A DNA stretch of 64,000 nucleotides from Acanthochlamys bracteata (lineage: Eukaryota; Streptophyta; Magnoliopsida; Pandanales; Velloziaceae). Of the stretch, positions 1 through 12,115 are shown one piece after another (the first letter of the stretch is position 1; every line of letters begins with the position of its first letter). The DNA lies in the NCBI GenBank assembly GCA_019914995.1, contig CM034132.1, positions 5,727,501 through 5,791,500 on the forward strand, in the 5' to 3' direction. Below the pieces are notes generated by a model. The model ran no database searches and had not been told where the DNA came from. It saw only the letters and a program-made list of their open reading frames with translations. A program made the translations under genes and the position numbers.

Positions 1-485
1 ATCATGAGTAGGGCTCCACAGTTGGGGCTCGACTAGGTGCTGGGCTTGATTGAGGTATAGCAATCGGCACAACACTTGGACTTGGCTCAGGAGGTGGATA
101 TGGTTTTTGTCAGGGCTTTGGTTTCATGTGTGGTCTGGTGCTACTACCACTGCCATGATGGTGCTGGATGTGACAGTCGTGGCTGCTGCAATGGTCCTCG
201 CCCTTTTGCAGTTCCCTTAGTAGACAAAAAATGGTTGTGTCCTGTTGATTTGCTTCATTTACATGTCTTTGCTAAGAATGGGAAGGATTTACTATAGATC
301 TTTAAACTCGATTGGGAGAGGACTTGATTTGCTAAATATTTAAGGATAATTCTTAATTAGAGTCTATTGACCAACAGAATTCTTTTTAAGAACCTTTCAT
401 ATTTTGAGTTATACAAAAAACTCTTGGGATGCTCTAAATTTCATTTTTTGTCCATGAAGTGTAAGGTATTTTCAATTTTACCTTC

Positions 486-742
486 AGGGCGTTTGGGAGT
501 GCTTTTAAAATAAAGCTTTTTTAGAACAAAAGATATTTTTGTCTTTTTTAACAAAACAAGCACTACTTTTTACTTTAAAAAATAATAAAAATAAGCAAAA
601 AAAAAAAACTTGCTACGTAGAATTTTTCTGTACTTTCTATTTTTTAAATAAATTTTCTAAATGCTGATAAAAAGATATACTGAAAAATGTCAATTGGAAA
701 ATTGAAAACTTACCTTTCTGTAATGGAATGCCAAACACCCTC
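486..742. mobile_element. PIF/Harbinger-like MITE
   Basis: The segment begins CAGGGCGTTTGG and ends CCAAACACCCTC, imperfect terminal inverted repeats of the GGGnGTTTGG type common in plant Tourist/PIF-Harbinger MITEs. It is about 257 bp, AT-rich and has no coding capacity. The duplicated block at ~11520-11560 lacks it and joins the flanks directly (attttatcctc to caaagatgtacc), so this is an insertion in one copy. The expected 3 bp target duplication is not clean. Confidence 0.55.
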
Positions 743-1080
743 CAAAACATTTAAAAGATGTACCAGCCATCTCACTCCAATTTTATGTTTTCTTGTCAGC
801 ATCTCAATCTATTTTCCTGACTGAAGTTATTCTAGCTATTTAAGATTGATTCAACTTGCTTTCCGCCAACTTCTGCATCAAAATCGAAAGCATTCAAGCC
901 AGACTAACCTTCCGAACAGCATCTGTTGGTTCTTCTAACTTGAAACAAAGTGGGAGAAGGAAAATCAAGGTTCTAGAATGTAGTCACATGCAGTAAATGG
1001 AGATTAAAGAAAGAAAAGGCTATGAACAGGTCAAAGGCCAAAAGATAAAAAAGCAATAGAAATTCACCAAGAACAAAGCT

Positions 1081-1136
1081 CTCCTCTGCAATAGCTGGAT
1101 GATTTATCTCTTAGGGCAAAAACGAATCTTCCTCGT
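1081..1136 (-). pseudogene. Decayed RKICF-type exon-like module
   Basis: This is one of about nine copies of a ~60 bp module, recognised on the minus strand by AGGAAGATTTGTTTT...CATCCAGCTATTG followed by GAG and often GTGAGC. This copy is degraded relative to those at 17222-17281 and 12116-12172. It lies in block A, minus-strand downstream of the LKDLT and Cys-rich modules. Function unknown. Confidence 0.35.
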
Positions 1137-1997
1137 GTCTCTAATTATGCACAAAAGTCGACCCAAACCTCAAATGTTTAATGAAGGTAACTACAAATAA
1201 GAATCCCATCAGCTAATGTCTTTATGAATGAAAACCAAAGGAGGCAGCACAAACCCCAAAGGTATGAACTTCAAACATCACAATTCGAGACCACTGCTTC
1301 ATCTAACCTGAAAGGATGACAATGATAGGGGAAAAAACACAAAACTAACCAAGTTAAGTAGAATCAAAGGTAACAAGGTAAGCAAACAAATTAACTTATA
1401 AGGCAAACAACTGCTTGATCTGTTGCCAGATTTTAACAAAAGTGGGTGAGGCAACTCAAACCAGTATGCCCTGCAGCTGTGTTAACATGCCTTATGAAGC
1501 AAATATAACTGCAGAAACAATTTAAGATGTGATTATTCAGGTTTAAAGCGGCGACATACCCAGATAACTAAACCCAGTAAACAAAAAAAAAAAAAAAAAA
1601 AACTGAGATTGAGAATTAACTACTATGTTCTCAATACACAAGCACATAACTCTAATAACCAGCACTGACTCTAAATTGGTAGAGATTTGATCAAATTAAT
1701 AGAGATCTGAAACCAACCAACAGAACAGATCCTACGTATCAAATGAACGCATTAGTACTTTTCAAGAAATAGGCCATATTTAGCAATGAAATTAATTTAA
1801 AATACAATGACAAATCCTAAAGTCATGAATTCCACCATTTTGCATCTGCAAAGAATTAGCCTGCAACATAACTACAACAAAAAAATCTGAATAGCTAGTT
1901 CTTGAGGAGCACATTCATGGACTACGAAATAATATCCATGCACAAAACCTATATGTGTTGAACGCACCAAGCGGTAAAACAATAATGTTAGCCATAC

Positions 1998-2125
1998 CTC
2001 AAAACTATGACTTGTAGCATCCTCACAATGACAACAAGTGGCATCATTACAGATATAAGGGCAACAGCTTCTAGGAAAACCACATTTTGTACAAAATCCA
2101 AGATAACTATCGACAGCTGCTGCTG
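1998..2125 (-). pseudogene. Cys-rich exon-like module, copy 1
   Basis: On the minus strand a pyrimidine-rich stretch ending in CTTGCAG is followed by 128 bases open in one frame, then GAG and GTATGG, a good donor. The translation is rich in cysteine, with local motifs FCTKCGFPRSCC, ICNDATCCHCED and TSHSFE. Pairs such as C-x2-C suggest metal binding. A distant likeness to the DCCxWxxVxCN region of plant LRR N-terminal caps is possible but weak. Degraded relatives lie at 4508-4639 and ~9740-9844. Each follows an LKDLT-type module on the minus strand, so the order is conserved. I do not recognise the protein. Confidence 0.35.
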
Positions 2126-2242
2126 CTGCAAGGGAAATAAAAATCAAACATATTGAGTGAAACTATTCAAAAGAAACCCACAAGAATAAGAACAAGAACA
2201 AAACAGAAGAAAAGCAAACAAACTAGCAAACACCAGCATGGC

Positions 2243-2311
2243 AGTGCTGAAAAAGTCAACCTGGTCACAGACTAGGAGATTACTAGGGAAGGCAATCAGA
2301 TGTTCTAACCT
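2243..2311 (-). pseudogene. LKDLT-type exon-like module, copy 1
   Basis: This is one of six related cores (also 4729-4799, 7422-7490, 9920-9987, 13002-13067, 19981-20050). On the minus strand a CTCCCTTTAG-like acceptor precedes a frame reading LEHLIAFPSNLLVCDQVDFF here and DLTVSCGAALVLRHQ at 9920-9987. The shared pattern is roughly LKDLTAS, a few variable residues, then LLVLDHQVDIF. The same phase is kept in at least five copies, though two have a stop near the start. The parent gene is unrecognised. Confidence 0.35.
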
Positions 2312-2450
2312 AAAGGGAGAGGAAGAGGGGAAAATAATCAATATGCAACAAGACGAATCAAATTAGACATAATAACTAGACTCAAAGAAGCAGGCAACTT
2401 AACTAGCCATAAAAAAAGAGGCTACTTCATTGGAAACACTTGAGAAATGT

Positions 2451-3310
2451 TAGGGGTGGCAATATATGACCCGATCCGAAAATTCAATCCGAAACCGACC
2501 TGTTTAATCAGAGTTAGGGTTGAAAAATTTGACCCGTATAAATATATGGGTTGGGTTGGGGTTGAACGAATTTGACCCGGTTATTAAATGGGTCGACCCG
2601 GGTTAACCCGAAATTGACCCACCAATCCGAAATGTAATCTTTTGAAAGAACAATTCTTGATTTTTTGTTACCGTATAATAAAATATTGACAATAAAAATA
2701 ATCGATAATAACTATTTACAAACTATTAAATTATATTATATTTATAATTAATTCTTTATTTTTATACATTAGTAAAATAGTGTAAGATAAAAATTATAAT
2801 ATTATCGAAAGTATTACTATGTAGGTATTTTTAATGACGAATTTAGATTTCGTATAAAGATTTTAATGAAAATTTTGTTAGATAGATATATTTATCAAAA
2901 TTTTTATCGAAATTATTAATATGTATTTATAATCATAAATTTCAGATGTTATCATATATTTTCAAAAAATAAAAATAACAATTGTTTTGGATATTTTAAA
3001 GGCCGATGAAGACATTAAGAAATGCATATTTTGTCGGACATAATTATATCTCGTCAGTAGAAATATCGTGCACTTTTATTCGAACTGATTTTATAATTTC
3101 GCTGAAGCTTAAAAATATAAAATTAATAATTAATAATTTTAATTATTAAATGGGTCGACCCGAATTTGATCCGGTTATTAGTAGGTTGGGTTAGGGTTGA
3201 CAATTTTGACCCGTATAAATTCATGGATTGGGTTAGGGTTGAACGAATTTAACCCGGTTATTAAATGGATCGTCCCAAAACCGACCCACCAACCCATATT
3301 GCCACCCCTA
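2451..3310. mobile_element. hAT-type MITE, copy 1 (860 bp)
   Basis: The ends are TAGGGGTGGCAATAT and ATATTGCCACCCCTA, near-perfect terminal inverted repeats of the hAT YAGGG type. It is flanked by a perfect 8 bp target duplication, AGAAATGT, at 2443-2450 and 3311-3318. It has no transposase and is AT-rich in the middle. Its outer ~130 bp contain GGGTTGGGTTAGGGTTGA and GACCCG motifs that recur in direct orientation at both ends. Related copies lie at 43662-44512 and 55576-56442. The clean ends make this the best preserved of the three. Confidence 0.93.
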
Positions 3311-3361
3311 AGAAATGTTGACCCTTCAGCCAATACCTCACTTTTTCTTGACATGAGATGA

Positions 3362-6300
3362 AGGAGGAGAAAGAAAGCTCAATCACAATTGCAAGAAAAC
3401 TAATAGCTGAGAAGCAACAATCGAATCGAAGAAGAAGAGAACTTAACTATCAACACATGCGTCAACTTGATCGATTCCTTTGCATTGAAGAGAAGTTCGG
3501 CATCTAACCTAAACTCCTGTGGTTTTTGAAACCTGAATTGAAGAGCAAGACAGGAAAATTAATCAGCATGCAAGTAAGCCAAAAATTCTAAGCAGCAATA
3601 AAGGATTTGGAGAAGCAGGCGAATGATAGCTAGATTTATTGCCGGCACTGAAGACAGGTTCATCCTTCACCTAGCACTTGATTCTTTAAATCTCACGAGA
3701 AGGAGAAATGGAAAACAATTATTACTCTCTAAGCAAACTGAACAAGAAATAAACAAGGACTCAGACAAGCACGTAAGGATACAAAGAAGCAGGCAAATTA
3801 ACTACGTAAGATGAGTACTGCTTGATTGAATGCCTCTGTCAAAGACTCCGCCGTTCAACCAGCACTCTGTTGGTTTATTACATTTAACAAACAGAACGCA
3901 GGAAAGATAATCAGTACACAAGAAACAAAGAACTTAAGAAGCAACAGAAGGATACAATGAAAAAGGAAACTTTTAACTAAGCAGTTAAACGACTGCTTGA
4001 TTTGATTGATTGCTTGCCACGAGAAAAAGTTAGACCACCAAGAACCACTAACTGCAGCTACTTTTGGACGAACTACAATGCAAAGTAAAAGCAGAAAAGG
4101 TGTCTTGAGACATCATCTTCTATCCTGAAAGGATTAAAATGAAGAAAACAACAACTACGCAAGTTAAAAAGAAATTAGTAGAATAAGGTAATCAAATGGT
4201 TTAGCTGAAAAAGAAAAATGATTGCTTCATATGTTGCCTGCATTGAAGGAAAGTGATCATTCCAACGGGCAAGTGCTACAGCTGCATCCAGATGCGTTGA
4301 CAAAGCAAAAATTAATTGCAGAAGCAATTTAAGAAGAAGTGATTATTCTAGTAGAAGCTACAAATACCTAGACAAATGAAAACAAACAGAAACTTTTAAC
4401 CTACCACTTGTTTGTGCATGCATGGAAGAGATGGGATACCATTTGACCAACCAAAAACCAGTATGAATGCAACACACCCAGCAGTAAAAGAATAAAGTTA
4501 GGCGTACCTGAAAATTGTGAGTTGTAGCATTCCTCACAACCATGACATCGAGTGGCATTATTCTAGATGTAAGTTGCAAAATCTTCTAGAAACCACCACA
4601 TTTGCACAAAATTCAAGACAACTTTCAATATTAGTGTATCTGCAAGGAATATAATAAGCAATCATAACAAGTCAAATTATTTACCCAAAACAAAAAAATC
4701 AAACAAACAAACACCAGCTTTACAATGTTGAAGATGACAAACTGATGGCCAAGGACTAGAAGAGTTCTAACGGAAGCCATTAGATCTTATAACCTAAAGG
4801 AAAGAGGAAGAAGGACAAAACAATTATCGGTGCAAGAAGACGAATCAACTTAAGCCACAATAACTGGATTTAAAGAAGCAGACCACTTAACTAGCCATGA
4901 AAAAATTCGCTTCATTGATTGAAAGAATTGAAGTGTTGGTCCTCTGACAAGCAATCAATTGTTATTTTGACATGGAACATAACAAGGAAAGGAAAAATTG
5001 AATAGTATGCAAGAAAGCTAAGACGTAAGAAGGAACATGACAAATCAAAGAAAAAGAACTTAACTATCAACAAGTGGGATGAGTTGATCAATTACCTTGC
5101 ATTGAAGGGAAGTTCGCAAAAAAATGGAGCCAGAGAGCAACACAAATTCACAAGAAACAAATCACACCTCTGTATTAGATGTGGATTACATATCTTCTCA
5201 AGACAAACAAATCCACCTCGGGCCTATGCCATGTACTAGATAAATCAAGGATGGAGTCAAATAGAAAGTTGATAACCATAAGTCCAAAAGATGACAAGTT
5301 ACAGCATTGATTAGTAATAATCATAAAGTGAGTAGTACTAAAACAGCATATACCCTTGATATACCATTCTACTTGTTGATCCAAAAAAAAAAAGAAGTCC
5401 TATTGTTACTCTTCGGTTAATTACAAGAAGCAATAACTTAACAATGAAGAAAATAAAGTCAAAGTTCCAATGATAAAAGTTCAAAAGAAAGAATTCAATT
5501 GTACAGAATGCCAGTAACTACATCAACAAACTAACAATGGTAAAATAGATTGTCAAATCAGGACAATGCTCAACTCTGCACTCGCTGGATCATTTATCTC
5601 CTCGGGATCAAAACAAATCTTCTTCGGGCCTACACCAAGTAATATAGAAAACATAAAGGATGGAGTCAAATATAAAGTCAATTAACCATACTACTCCAAA
5701 ACAAACCCAAAGTAAGCCAATCTTAATGTTAATATAAAAAGCCATCCACTCAATGGCATCATTGTATTAAATTCACCTTACTACTTACAGAAACCAAATC
5801 ACAAAATTTTTCAATCAATAAATGCAACTCAATTTGATCTATGATTCTATCACCTAATCTCAAACAGCATGATGGACACAACAAACACAAAGCAATCATA
5901 ATAGAGCTTAAAGAGCAGCTACTTCTTTATTAGCTCTACCTTGAAATTTTAAATGGTTGCTTATACACAGACAAAATAAGCATTATTGACTCCTGCTACA
6001 AAACAGCAAGAACGAATTCAATTGCAAATCAAAACCTATTCGATACCAACAAACATCTTTACCTTTATCCGCTTAAAAGTTTGATTCAGTTTTAATTTAA
6101 TGACATTTCTTGATTGGATTTCTTCTTAATCACTCCTTGATTAGCTTGATTCTTCTTAAAGGAAACAGACGCAAGTAAAAGAACTAAAGAACAAGCTACC
6201 CAGAGAGTAATGCTTAAGCAGCACATGGTCATTATAAAAACACAACTTATGACAAATTAAATAATTTTCAAAGACCATGTGAATCTTGAAAATTGAAAAA

Positions 6301-6570
6301 AAATAAAAAGGTCAAAAAGGGAATCATTGTTTTGCAAATTATTTAATGAAGACGTAATCAATGGGTAAGGAAGATAGAATGAAAACCTATAATCGCCATT
6401 TGCGCCTATTTAGTATGAAATTGAACCTACCTGTTTCCTGTTTGTGACTTCCAGTTGTGGAAAGCTGAATACTAGTTGACTCCAGCTTCTTTCTTAGCTC
6501 TACCTCGTAATAGTTACGTCCTACTTCTTTCTTAGCTTTACCTCGTAATTTAAATGGTTGCATAGACCCA
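3362..6570. repeat. Duplicated block B, copy 1
   Basis: The block matches 18780-21798 closely, with long identical runs. It starts near gagaaagaaagctcaatc and continues to the gap side of copy 2. Copy 1 keeps ~134 bp (about 4585-4717) that is absent at 19970/19971 in copy 2. That segment includes the 5' part of the Cys-rich module. The block contains a run of exon-like cores at ~3465-3540, 3631-3700, 3818-3895, 3990-4075 and 4218-4290, a spacing of 166-228 bp. Confidence 0.85.
4508..4639 (-). pseudogene. Cys-rich exon-like module, copy 2
   Basis: On the minus strand, ATATTCCTTGCAG precedes 132 bases ending in CAATTTTCAG and GTACGCC. The sequence aligns with the module at 1998-2125 (shared AATGCCACT, TGTCAT and GAGGATGCTACAA-like runs), but its frame is interrupted. 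It lies directly after the LKDLT-type module at 4729-4799 on the minus strand. The counterpart in block B copy 2 lost most of it. Confidence 0.35.
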
Positions 6571-7400
6571 GCAAATGAGCATTACTGACTCCAGCAGCAA
6601 AACAGTAAGAACGAATTCAATTGCAAATCAAAACCTATCCCATACCAACAAATTTCTTTTCCTTGTCACTTAAAGTTTGATTCATTTTTTATTTAATGAC
6701 AATTCTTGATTGGCTTGATTCTTCTTAATCAATTTATAATCACCATGATTTTTCTTAAAGAAAAGAGACACAAGTAAAAGAAGGAAAACAAGCTAAGGTG
6801 GGAGTTCATCTTAAACAACACATCATTATTAATAAAAACACAACTTATGACAGATATGAACTGTGTTAATCAAAAACTGAAAATCATAAAGATGGAAAAA
6901 AGAGAATTACTTGTCAATTATTGAAAGAAGGCACTGCCATGATGGGTAAGGAAGATAGAATGAGCCTGATTCTAATCAGATATGAAACTGGACGTACCTG
7001 TTCCTGTTTGTGACTTCCGATTGTGAAATACGGGAAACAATGTGATTTTAACATCGCAGTTAAACTATTAAATTACTGAATGAGGATGAAAGCTCAACTG
7101 AAGAAAATGAAATAATAACGAAAATAAAATAAGATTATAAGAAAAATAAAACAACAAAAGTTACTATGTGCTTTGAAAAATCACAAATACTGTGCATAAT
7201 ATCATGGAATAGACGAATTGATCAACTACACTATATTTTGACTTATCACCAACGTGGTTCCCCAATTTTTGCATCATTAATTAGATTAGAAATTTACTAC
7301 AGAAATACTTCATGCAAAGTTCTTGTAGAAGTGCTTAGCTCTTCCATTGGCATAATGGCGAACCTAGTAATCCTTAAAAGTGAAATTATTTAAAGAAAAA
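5560..7400. repeat. Duplicated block D, copy 1
   Basis: This stretch contains RKICF-type modules at ~5165-5225 and 5576-5635, then a long segment without exon-like cores that is shared with 15590-16700 (for example ttgattggcttgattcttctt and gggtaaggaagataga). Two stretches inside it also resemble each other: ~5930-6460 and ~6480-7000 share aacgaattcaattgcaaatcaaaacc and following sequence. This suggests an internal tandem duplication of about 550-600 bp. No gene recognised. Confidence 0.55.
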
Positions 7401-8560
7401 CAAAATACAACAATAGTAACGCTGAAGATATGCCAACCTGATGGTCAAGAAGTAGAGCTCTAGTGGAGGACGTTGGATATTCTAGCCTAAAGGGGAGAGG
7501 AAGGGAGGCAATACAATCGATGAGCAAGAAAACTAATCAATGTACACACCAACAAATGGATTCAAAGCAGGAAAATTTGCTAGCCAATAAAATGACAGCT
7601 TCATTCGTTGAGAATATTGAAAAAATGTCAACACACCAACCAGCACTCAATTGGTTCTTTTGACATGCAACACAGTGGGAGAAACAGAAATCAGTTAGTT
7701 AGCAAGAAAGCACGAATGAACAATCAATAGGTCCAACCAAAGAAGAAGAGAACTTAGAATAACAACTCAAGCAATTGGTAGATTGGTTGCCTTGCATCCA
7801 ACAGAAGTTCGCCTTCCAACCCGAATTCCTTTGGTTCTTTTTAACCAAAATCAAAGAGCACAATAGGGAAAACAATCAGCAAGCAACCCAAAAATTCTAA
7901 GCACCATTAAAGGATTTGAAAAAGCCTGTTAAATAACTAGGAATGTGAAATGAAGGCTAGATTTATTGCCAGCATTGAAGAAAATTTGATCCTCTCACCA
8001 GCACTTGATTCTTTAAATCTGGAAAGAAGAAGGAGAAATGTAAAATAATTAATATATAAGCAAACAAGGCAATTTGTGGAGCAACATAAGGACTTAAAGA
8101 AACAGATAAGTAACTGTATAATCGATTGTCATGTAAGGAGAAAAAGTAGAACGTCCAATTGGGACTCCACTAATTCTTTAACCTAAATGATAAGAGATAA
8201 AGGAAAAACAATCACTACCAAGCAAGTTAAGAAAATTAAGGGTAAAAAAGAGTTCAGAGAAGAAGGCAACTTAGCTAAGCAAGATAGCTATTGCTTGATT
8301 GAATGCCACTCACAAAAGGTTCGCCACCTAAGGAGCACTCCGTTGCTTCTTTTTTCTTAGAACAAAGAGGGAGGCAGGATAGAAAAACAGTATGCATGAA
8401 AACTAAGAAATTGAGAAGCAATAGGACTCAGAGAAGAAGGAAACTGAACTAAGCATGCCAAGGAGTTCTTGATTGATTGCTTGCCAAAGGATAAAATTGA
8501 CCGCCCAGCACCACTAAGCTCAGCAAACTTTGGAAGAACTGACAAAGGAAACTAACCAGA
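7400..8560 (-). repeat. Run of exon-like modules (block C1)
   Basis: An LKDLT-type module at 7422-7490 is followed by cores near 7635-7675, 7815-7860, 7985-8035, 8155-8185, 8320-8365 and 8490-8545. Most contain the plus-strand signature accagcactc...ggttctttt. Spacing is ~165-180 bp. On the minus strand the cores follow pyrimidine-rich AG ends. Frames are inconsistent between cores, which argues for decay. Confidence 0.45.
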
Positions 8561-9900
8561 AAACAATATTTGAGACATTAATTTGTAAGAGCTTACCATT
8601 TAACCCACTAGAAAAATAGTTGCAACGTGAAATATAGAGTTTAAGACTTCTTGGTACATACATATTATAAGACGCAGCTGTGAGCTTCCATTATGTTGAC
8701 TACATTCATTAATTTGGTTCATTATAGAATTTAGTTCATTTAGAACAATCGCCTATCATAGTTACTACAATTATCCAAGCCTACCCAAATTGTTTTCTGC
8801 GGTTTGAGATCAATGCAACTTGCCTTGGTGTCTGTTTCCACATTAGCATTTAGTTTAAGAAATTATGAACATGGACCAAGAGGGAGTGCATAAACCACGT
8901 CCTGACCTCGTAACAACTTTCCTATTACGTAACATAGGCAAACTGGAATTTTTCCTAATGGATTTTCTAGGTCCTCTAATCAAACATCTTTAAAGTGCAA
9001 ACAAGAAATAAATAAATAAAGTCTCACTACCCTCAACGGGATACTGCATGCTAACTCCACAATGCTGGTGTTATTTGACATTCTGGAGGAACAACCAAAT
9101 AGAACAAGATCAACTTGTTTTGACAATAGTTTAAATACAAAAATCCAAAATCTAAGTAACAGGCCATGATAAGATCCACACAAACTACAAAAACTACAGT
9201 GTCTACATCCTCATAAATAGATTAATCTAAATGAATACATGTAGCAAAGACTTTACTTTGTACGAGGAGTGCGCCCTCTCAGACCATCTAAATCATTTCC
9301 TGTCACTATCAGAGAACTTTATCTAAAGGACGACAACCGTTTGTGTAAAATTAGGAAAGAGAAGACACCACAAGGTTGGCAAGATATCAATCACTAAACA
9401 TATTTCTTCAATGTTAATAGAGAACTTTTAAAACATGATTACTTGCAAAGCCATAACCTATTATAGATGAAGTCTATAAAGATAAATAAAGGCAGCCTTT
9501 CAAGACTGCTACTCTACGTTAGCACTTCAGTGGAACCAAACCTTCTTCGCATAAAGAAAGTAATTACCAATTTGAAAGACATGAATTCCAGCATTTTGCA
9601 TCTAGAAAGAATTATGCTGCAGACATATCTACAACAAAAAGAATCTGAATAGCTATCTCTTGTTTCCTGCATGCATGGAATAGATGACATACTTATACCA
9701 AACAAAAACTAATATGAGTGAAAGTCATGAATTCTAGCATTTTTTGTAACATCCCTAACGACCACAGAAAGACTTAAGTTGCAAAAACCTTTAGAGACAC
9801 GTGTATTATTTGACATCCAGAACCGCCTGCAGCAGTCGTTGCATCTGCACAGAAGATATAATCCAAGCATACCAAGCTGAAAACTATTACAGAGAATAAT
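8561..9900 (-). repeat. Block E and Cys-rich-like remnants
   Basis: 8930-9320 matches 18040-18785 (shared taatggattttntaggtcctctaatcaaa and gccctctcagacc stretches). A minus-strand piece at ~9740-9844 begins after CTTCTGTGCAG and reads CNDCCRRFWMSNNTRV, resembling the Cys-rich modules. A weaker relative with CSSRMSNNTS lies at ~9040-9110. No gene recognised. Confidence 0.4.
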
Positions 9901-10870
9901 AAAGACCACCATGGTAAAGCTGAAGACATCAAACTGATGTCTAAGGACTAGGGCAGCTCCACAAGATACTGTGAGATCCTTTAATCTAAAAAGAAGATGT
10001 AGAGAGGTAAAACAAGTAATGCTGAGGAAGACTAATCAACATACGCTGTACCAAAAAGAATCACAAGCAACCTTGGTTCTTTTGAACACAATGGAACAAC
10101 CAGCGCCTCACTTGGTTCTTTTGACATGGAACAACACAGGAGAAAAAGAAATCAATTAGTATGCAAGACACCTACAAATGAAGAACCAACAGGTCCAACC
10201 AAAGAAGAAGAGCACTTAGCTAATAACTCAGCGGGCTGCTTAATCAATTGATTTGAATCGAAGAAAGTCCGCGCCTCTAAGCATAACTCTTTTGGTTATT
10301 TTACCTAAAACGAAGAGCATGATAGGGAAAAAAAACCAGCTTGCAAGCATGCCAACAATACCAAGTAGCACAAAAGGATTTGGCAAAGCACGCAATCTAA
10401 CTAAGCAGGCGAATTACCTACCTAATTTATAGTGAGCATTAAGGATAGGTTGACCTCCCAACCAGTGCCCGATTCTTTAAACCTGAAGCAAAGAAGGACA
10501 AATGAAACACAGATTCAGAGAAGTAAGTAATCTAACTGTGCACGAAAGTGGCTGCTTGATTGAATGGTTGTATCAAAGATTGACGGCAGTCCAACCAGCA
10601 CTTTATTGGTTATTTTTACCTCAGAACAAATAGGGAGGCAAAAAAGATAACTAGTATGCAAGCAAACTTAAGAAACTTAATAAGCAAAAGAAGGATTCAG
10701 AAGAAGGAAACTTAGCTAAGCAGGCAACTGGCTGCTTGATTGATTGCTTGCTGCGAAAATAAGTTGATCATCGAACACCACTATCTGCAGCTACTTTTGG
10801 AAGAGCTGGCAAAGGAAACTAAACTAAAAGTTCATTTGAGACACAATCCATTCTGCAAGTGCTACCATAT
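9901..10870 (-). repeat. Run of exon-like modules (block C2)
   Basis: An LKDLT-type module at 9920-9987 is followed by cores near 10085-10130, 10265-10310, 10445-10490, 10585-10625 and 10765-10810. They carry the same accagcact / ttggttatttt signatures as the other runs, about 150-180 bp apart. Confidence 0.45.
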
Positions 10871-11791
10871 ACCCAACAACAGAACAGTATGTAAGCGAGT
10901 CAATTAGAGTTTTAGACTTCTTTGTAAGTATATATAACAAGTGGAGACTGTGACCTCAAACTATCATGTAGAACAAATTCGCTAATTTTGTCTAATATAC
11001 TAGAATGTCAAGTATCCGACTTACTACAGTTATTCAAGCATACCCTAACTTCTTTCAACTTGTCTAGATGTCACTTTCAGTATCAGCATTTAGTTTAAGA
11101 AATATAGGCCTTGTGGGAATGATAATCCACGTCCTAGGCCTCGCTAACCACTTTGCTTGACTCAGGAATGGCCTGATAAAAGTTCATTCAATAATTGATG
11201 ATGCTGATATATTGCACCTTAGTGTCACTAGCCGTAGTTTGAAACAGTGGACATGGCTATGTGTCTTGTTGGTCTGCTTCACTTGCATGACCAACTTTGC
11301 AAATAATTGGAAGGGTTTACTATAGATCTTATAAAATAGATTGCGAGAGGGCTTGAATTTATTTTAAAAATATTTTAAAAATAGATTGCTAAATATTTAA
11401 AAAGTGGATAATTATTTATCAATCTCTTGCCCAACGGAATTCTTTTTAAGAACCTTTCATATTTTTGAGTTATACAAAAACACTTGGGATGCTCTAATAT
11501 TTTTCCATTCATGAAGTATTTTCAATTTTATCCTCATAGTAATATTACTAAAATATTTCAAAGATGTACCATCCACCTCACCATAATATTATCGTCTTCT
11601 CCGTCACACATCTTAATCCATTTTCCTGCCTAAAGTTATTCACACTATTGTAAATCAGCCTTGCTTAGATTTACTCTAGCAAGATCAACCATTTGAAAGA
11701 TCCAGACCTTCTATAGTACTCTCAGTCAACTACTACAAACGTAACAGAAAAGAAAAGGAAAATACCAGCATGTTATGAGTCAAAACAAAGA

Positions 11792-11795
<4 letters not shown>

Positions 11796-11822
<27 letters not shown>
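11796..11822. repeat. (GA)n microsatellite
   Basis: About 13 uninterrupted GA dinucleotides in block A copy 2, absent from copy 1. Confidence 0.95.
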
Positions 11823-11826
<4 letters not shown>

Positions 11827-12115
11827 TACTTGAGGTCCTTTAGTTATTCAAGCAAACCAGACCAGATTGTTAGCTGTTTTTAAGATCAATTCAACCTGCT
11901 ATGCGACAATTTCCACATCAACATCGAACGCATTGAACGCATGCTAACCTTGCAGACAGCACTCTGTTGGTTCTTTTAACTTGAAACAGAGCAGGAGAAA
12001 CAAAAATCAAGGTGCCAGAAAGTAGTCAATGGAGATTAAAGAAATAAAAAAGGTATGAACAGATCAAAGAGCAGAAATAAAGAAGCAATAGAAATTCACC
12101 AAGAGCAAAGCTCAC

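Larger units (their letters stand above)
220..2450. repeat. Duplicated block A, copy 1
   Basis: This block matches 11250-13150 over most of its length, including shared stretches such as gaattctttttaagaacc, ttgggatgctcta and the segment around caatagctggatgattta. Copy 1 carries one extra segment, a MITE at ~486-742. It also ends against a hAT MITE at 2451. The two copies differ by many small changes, so the duplication is not recent. Confidence 0.7.

Noticed and set aside
3180-3250. GGGTTAGGGTT motifs resembling telomere repeats
   Set aside because: They are isolated and part of the subterminal sequence of a hAT MITE. There is no TTTAGGG array.
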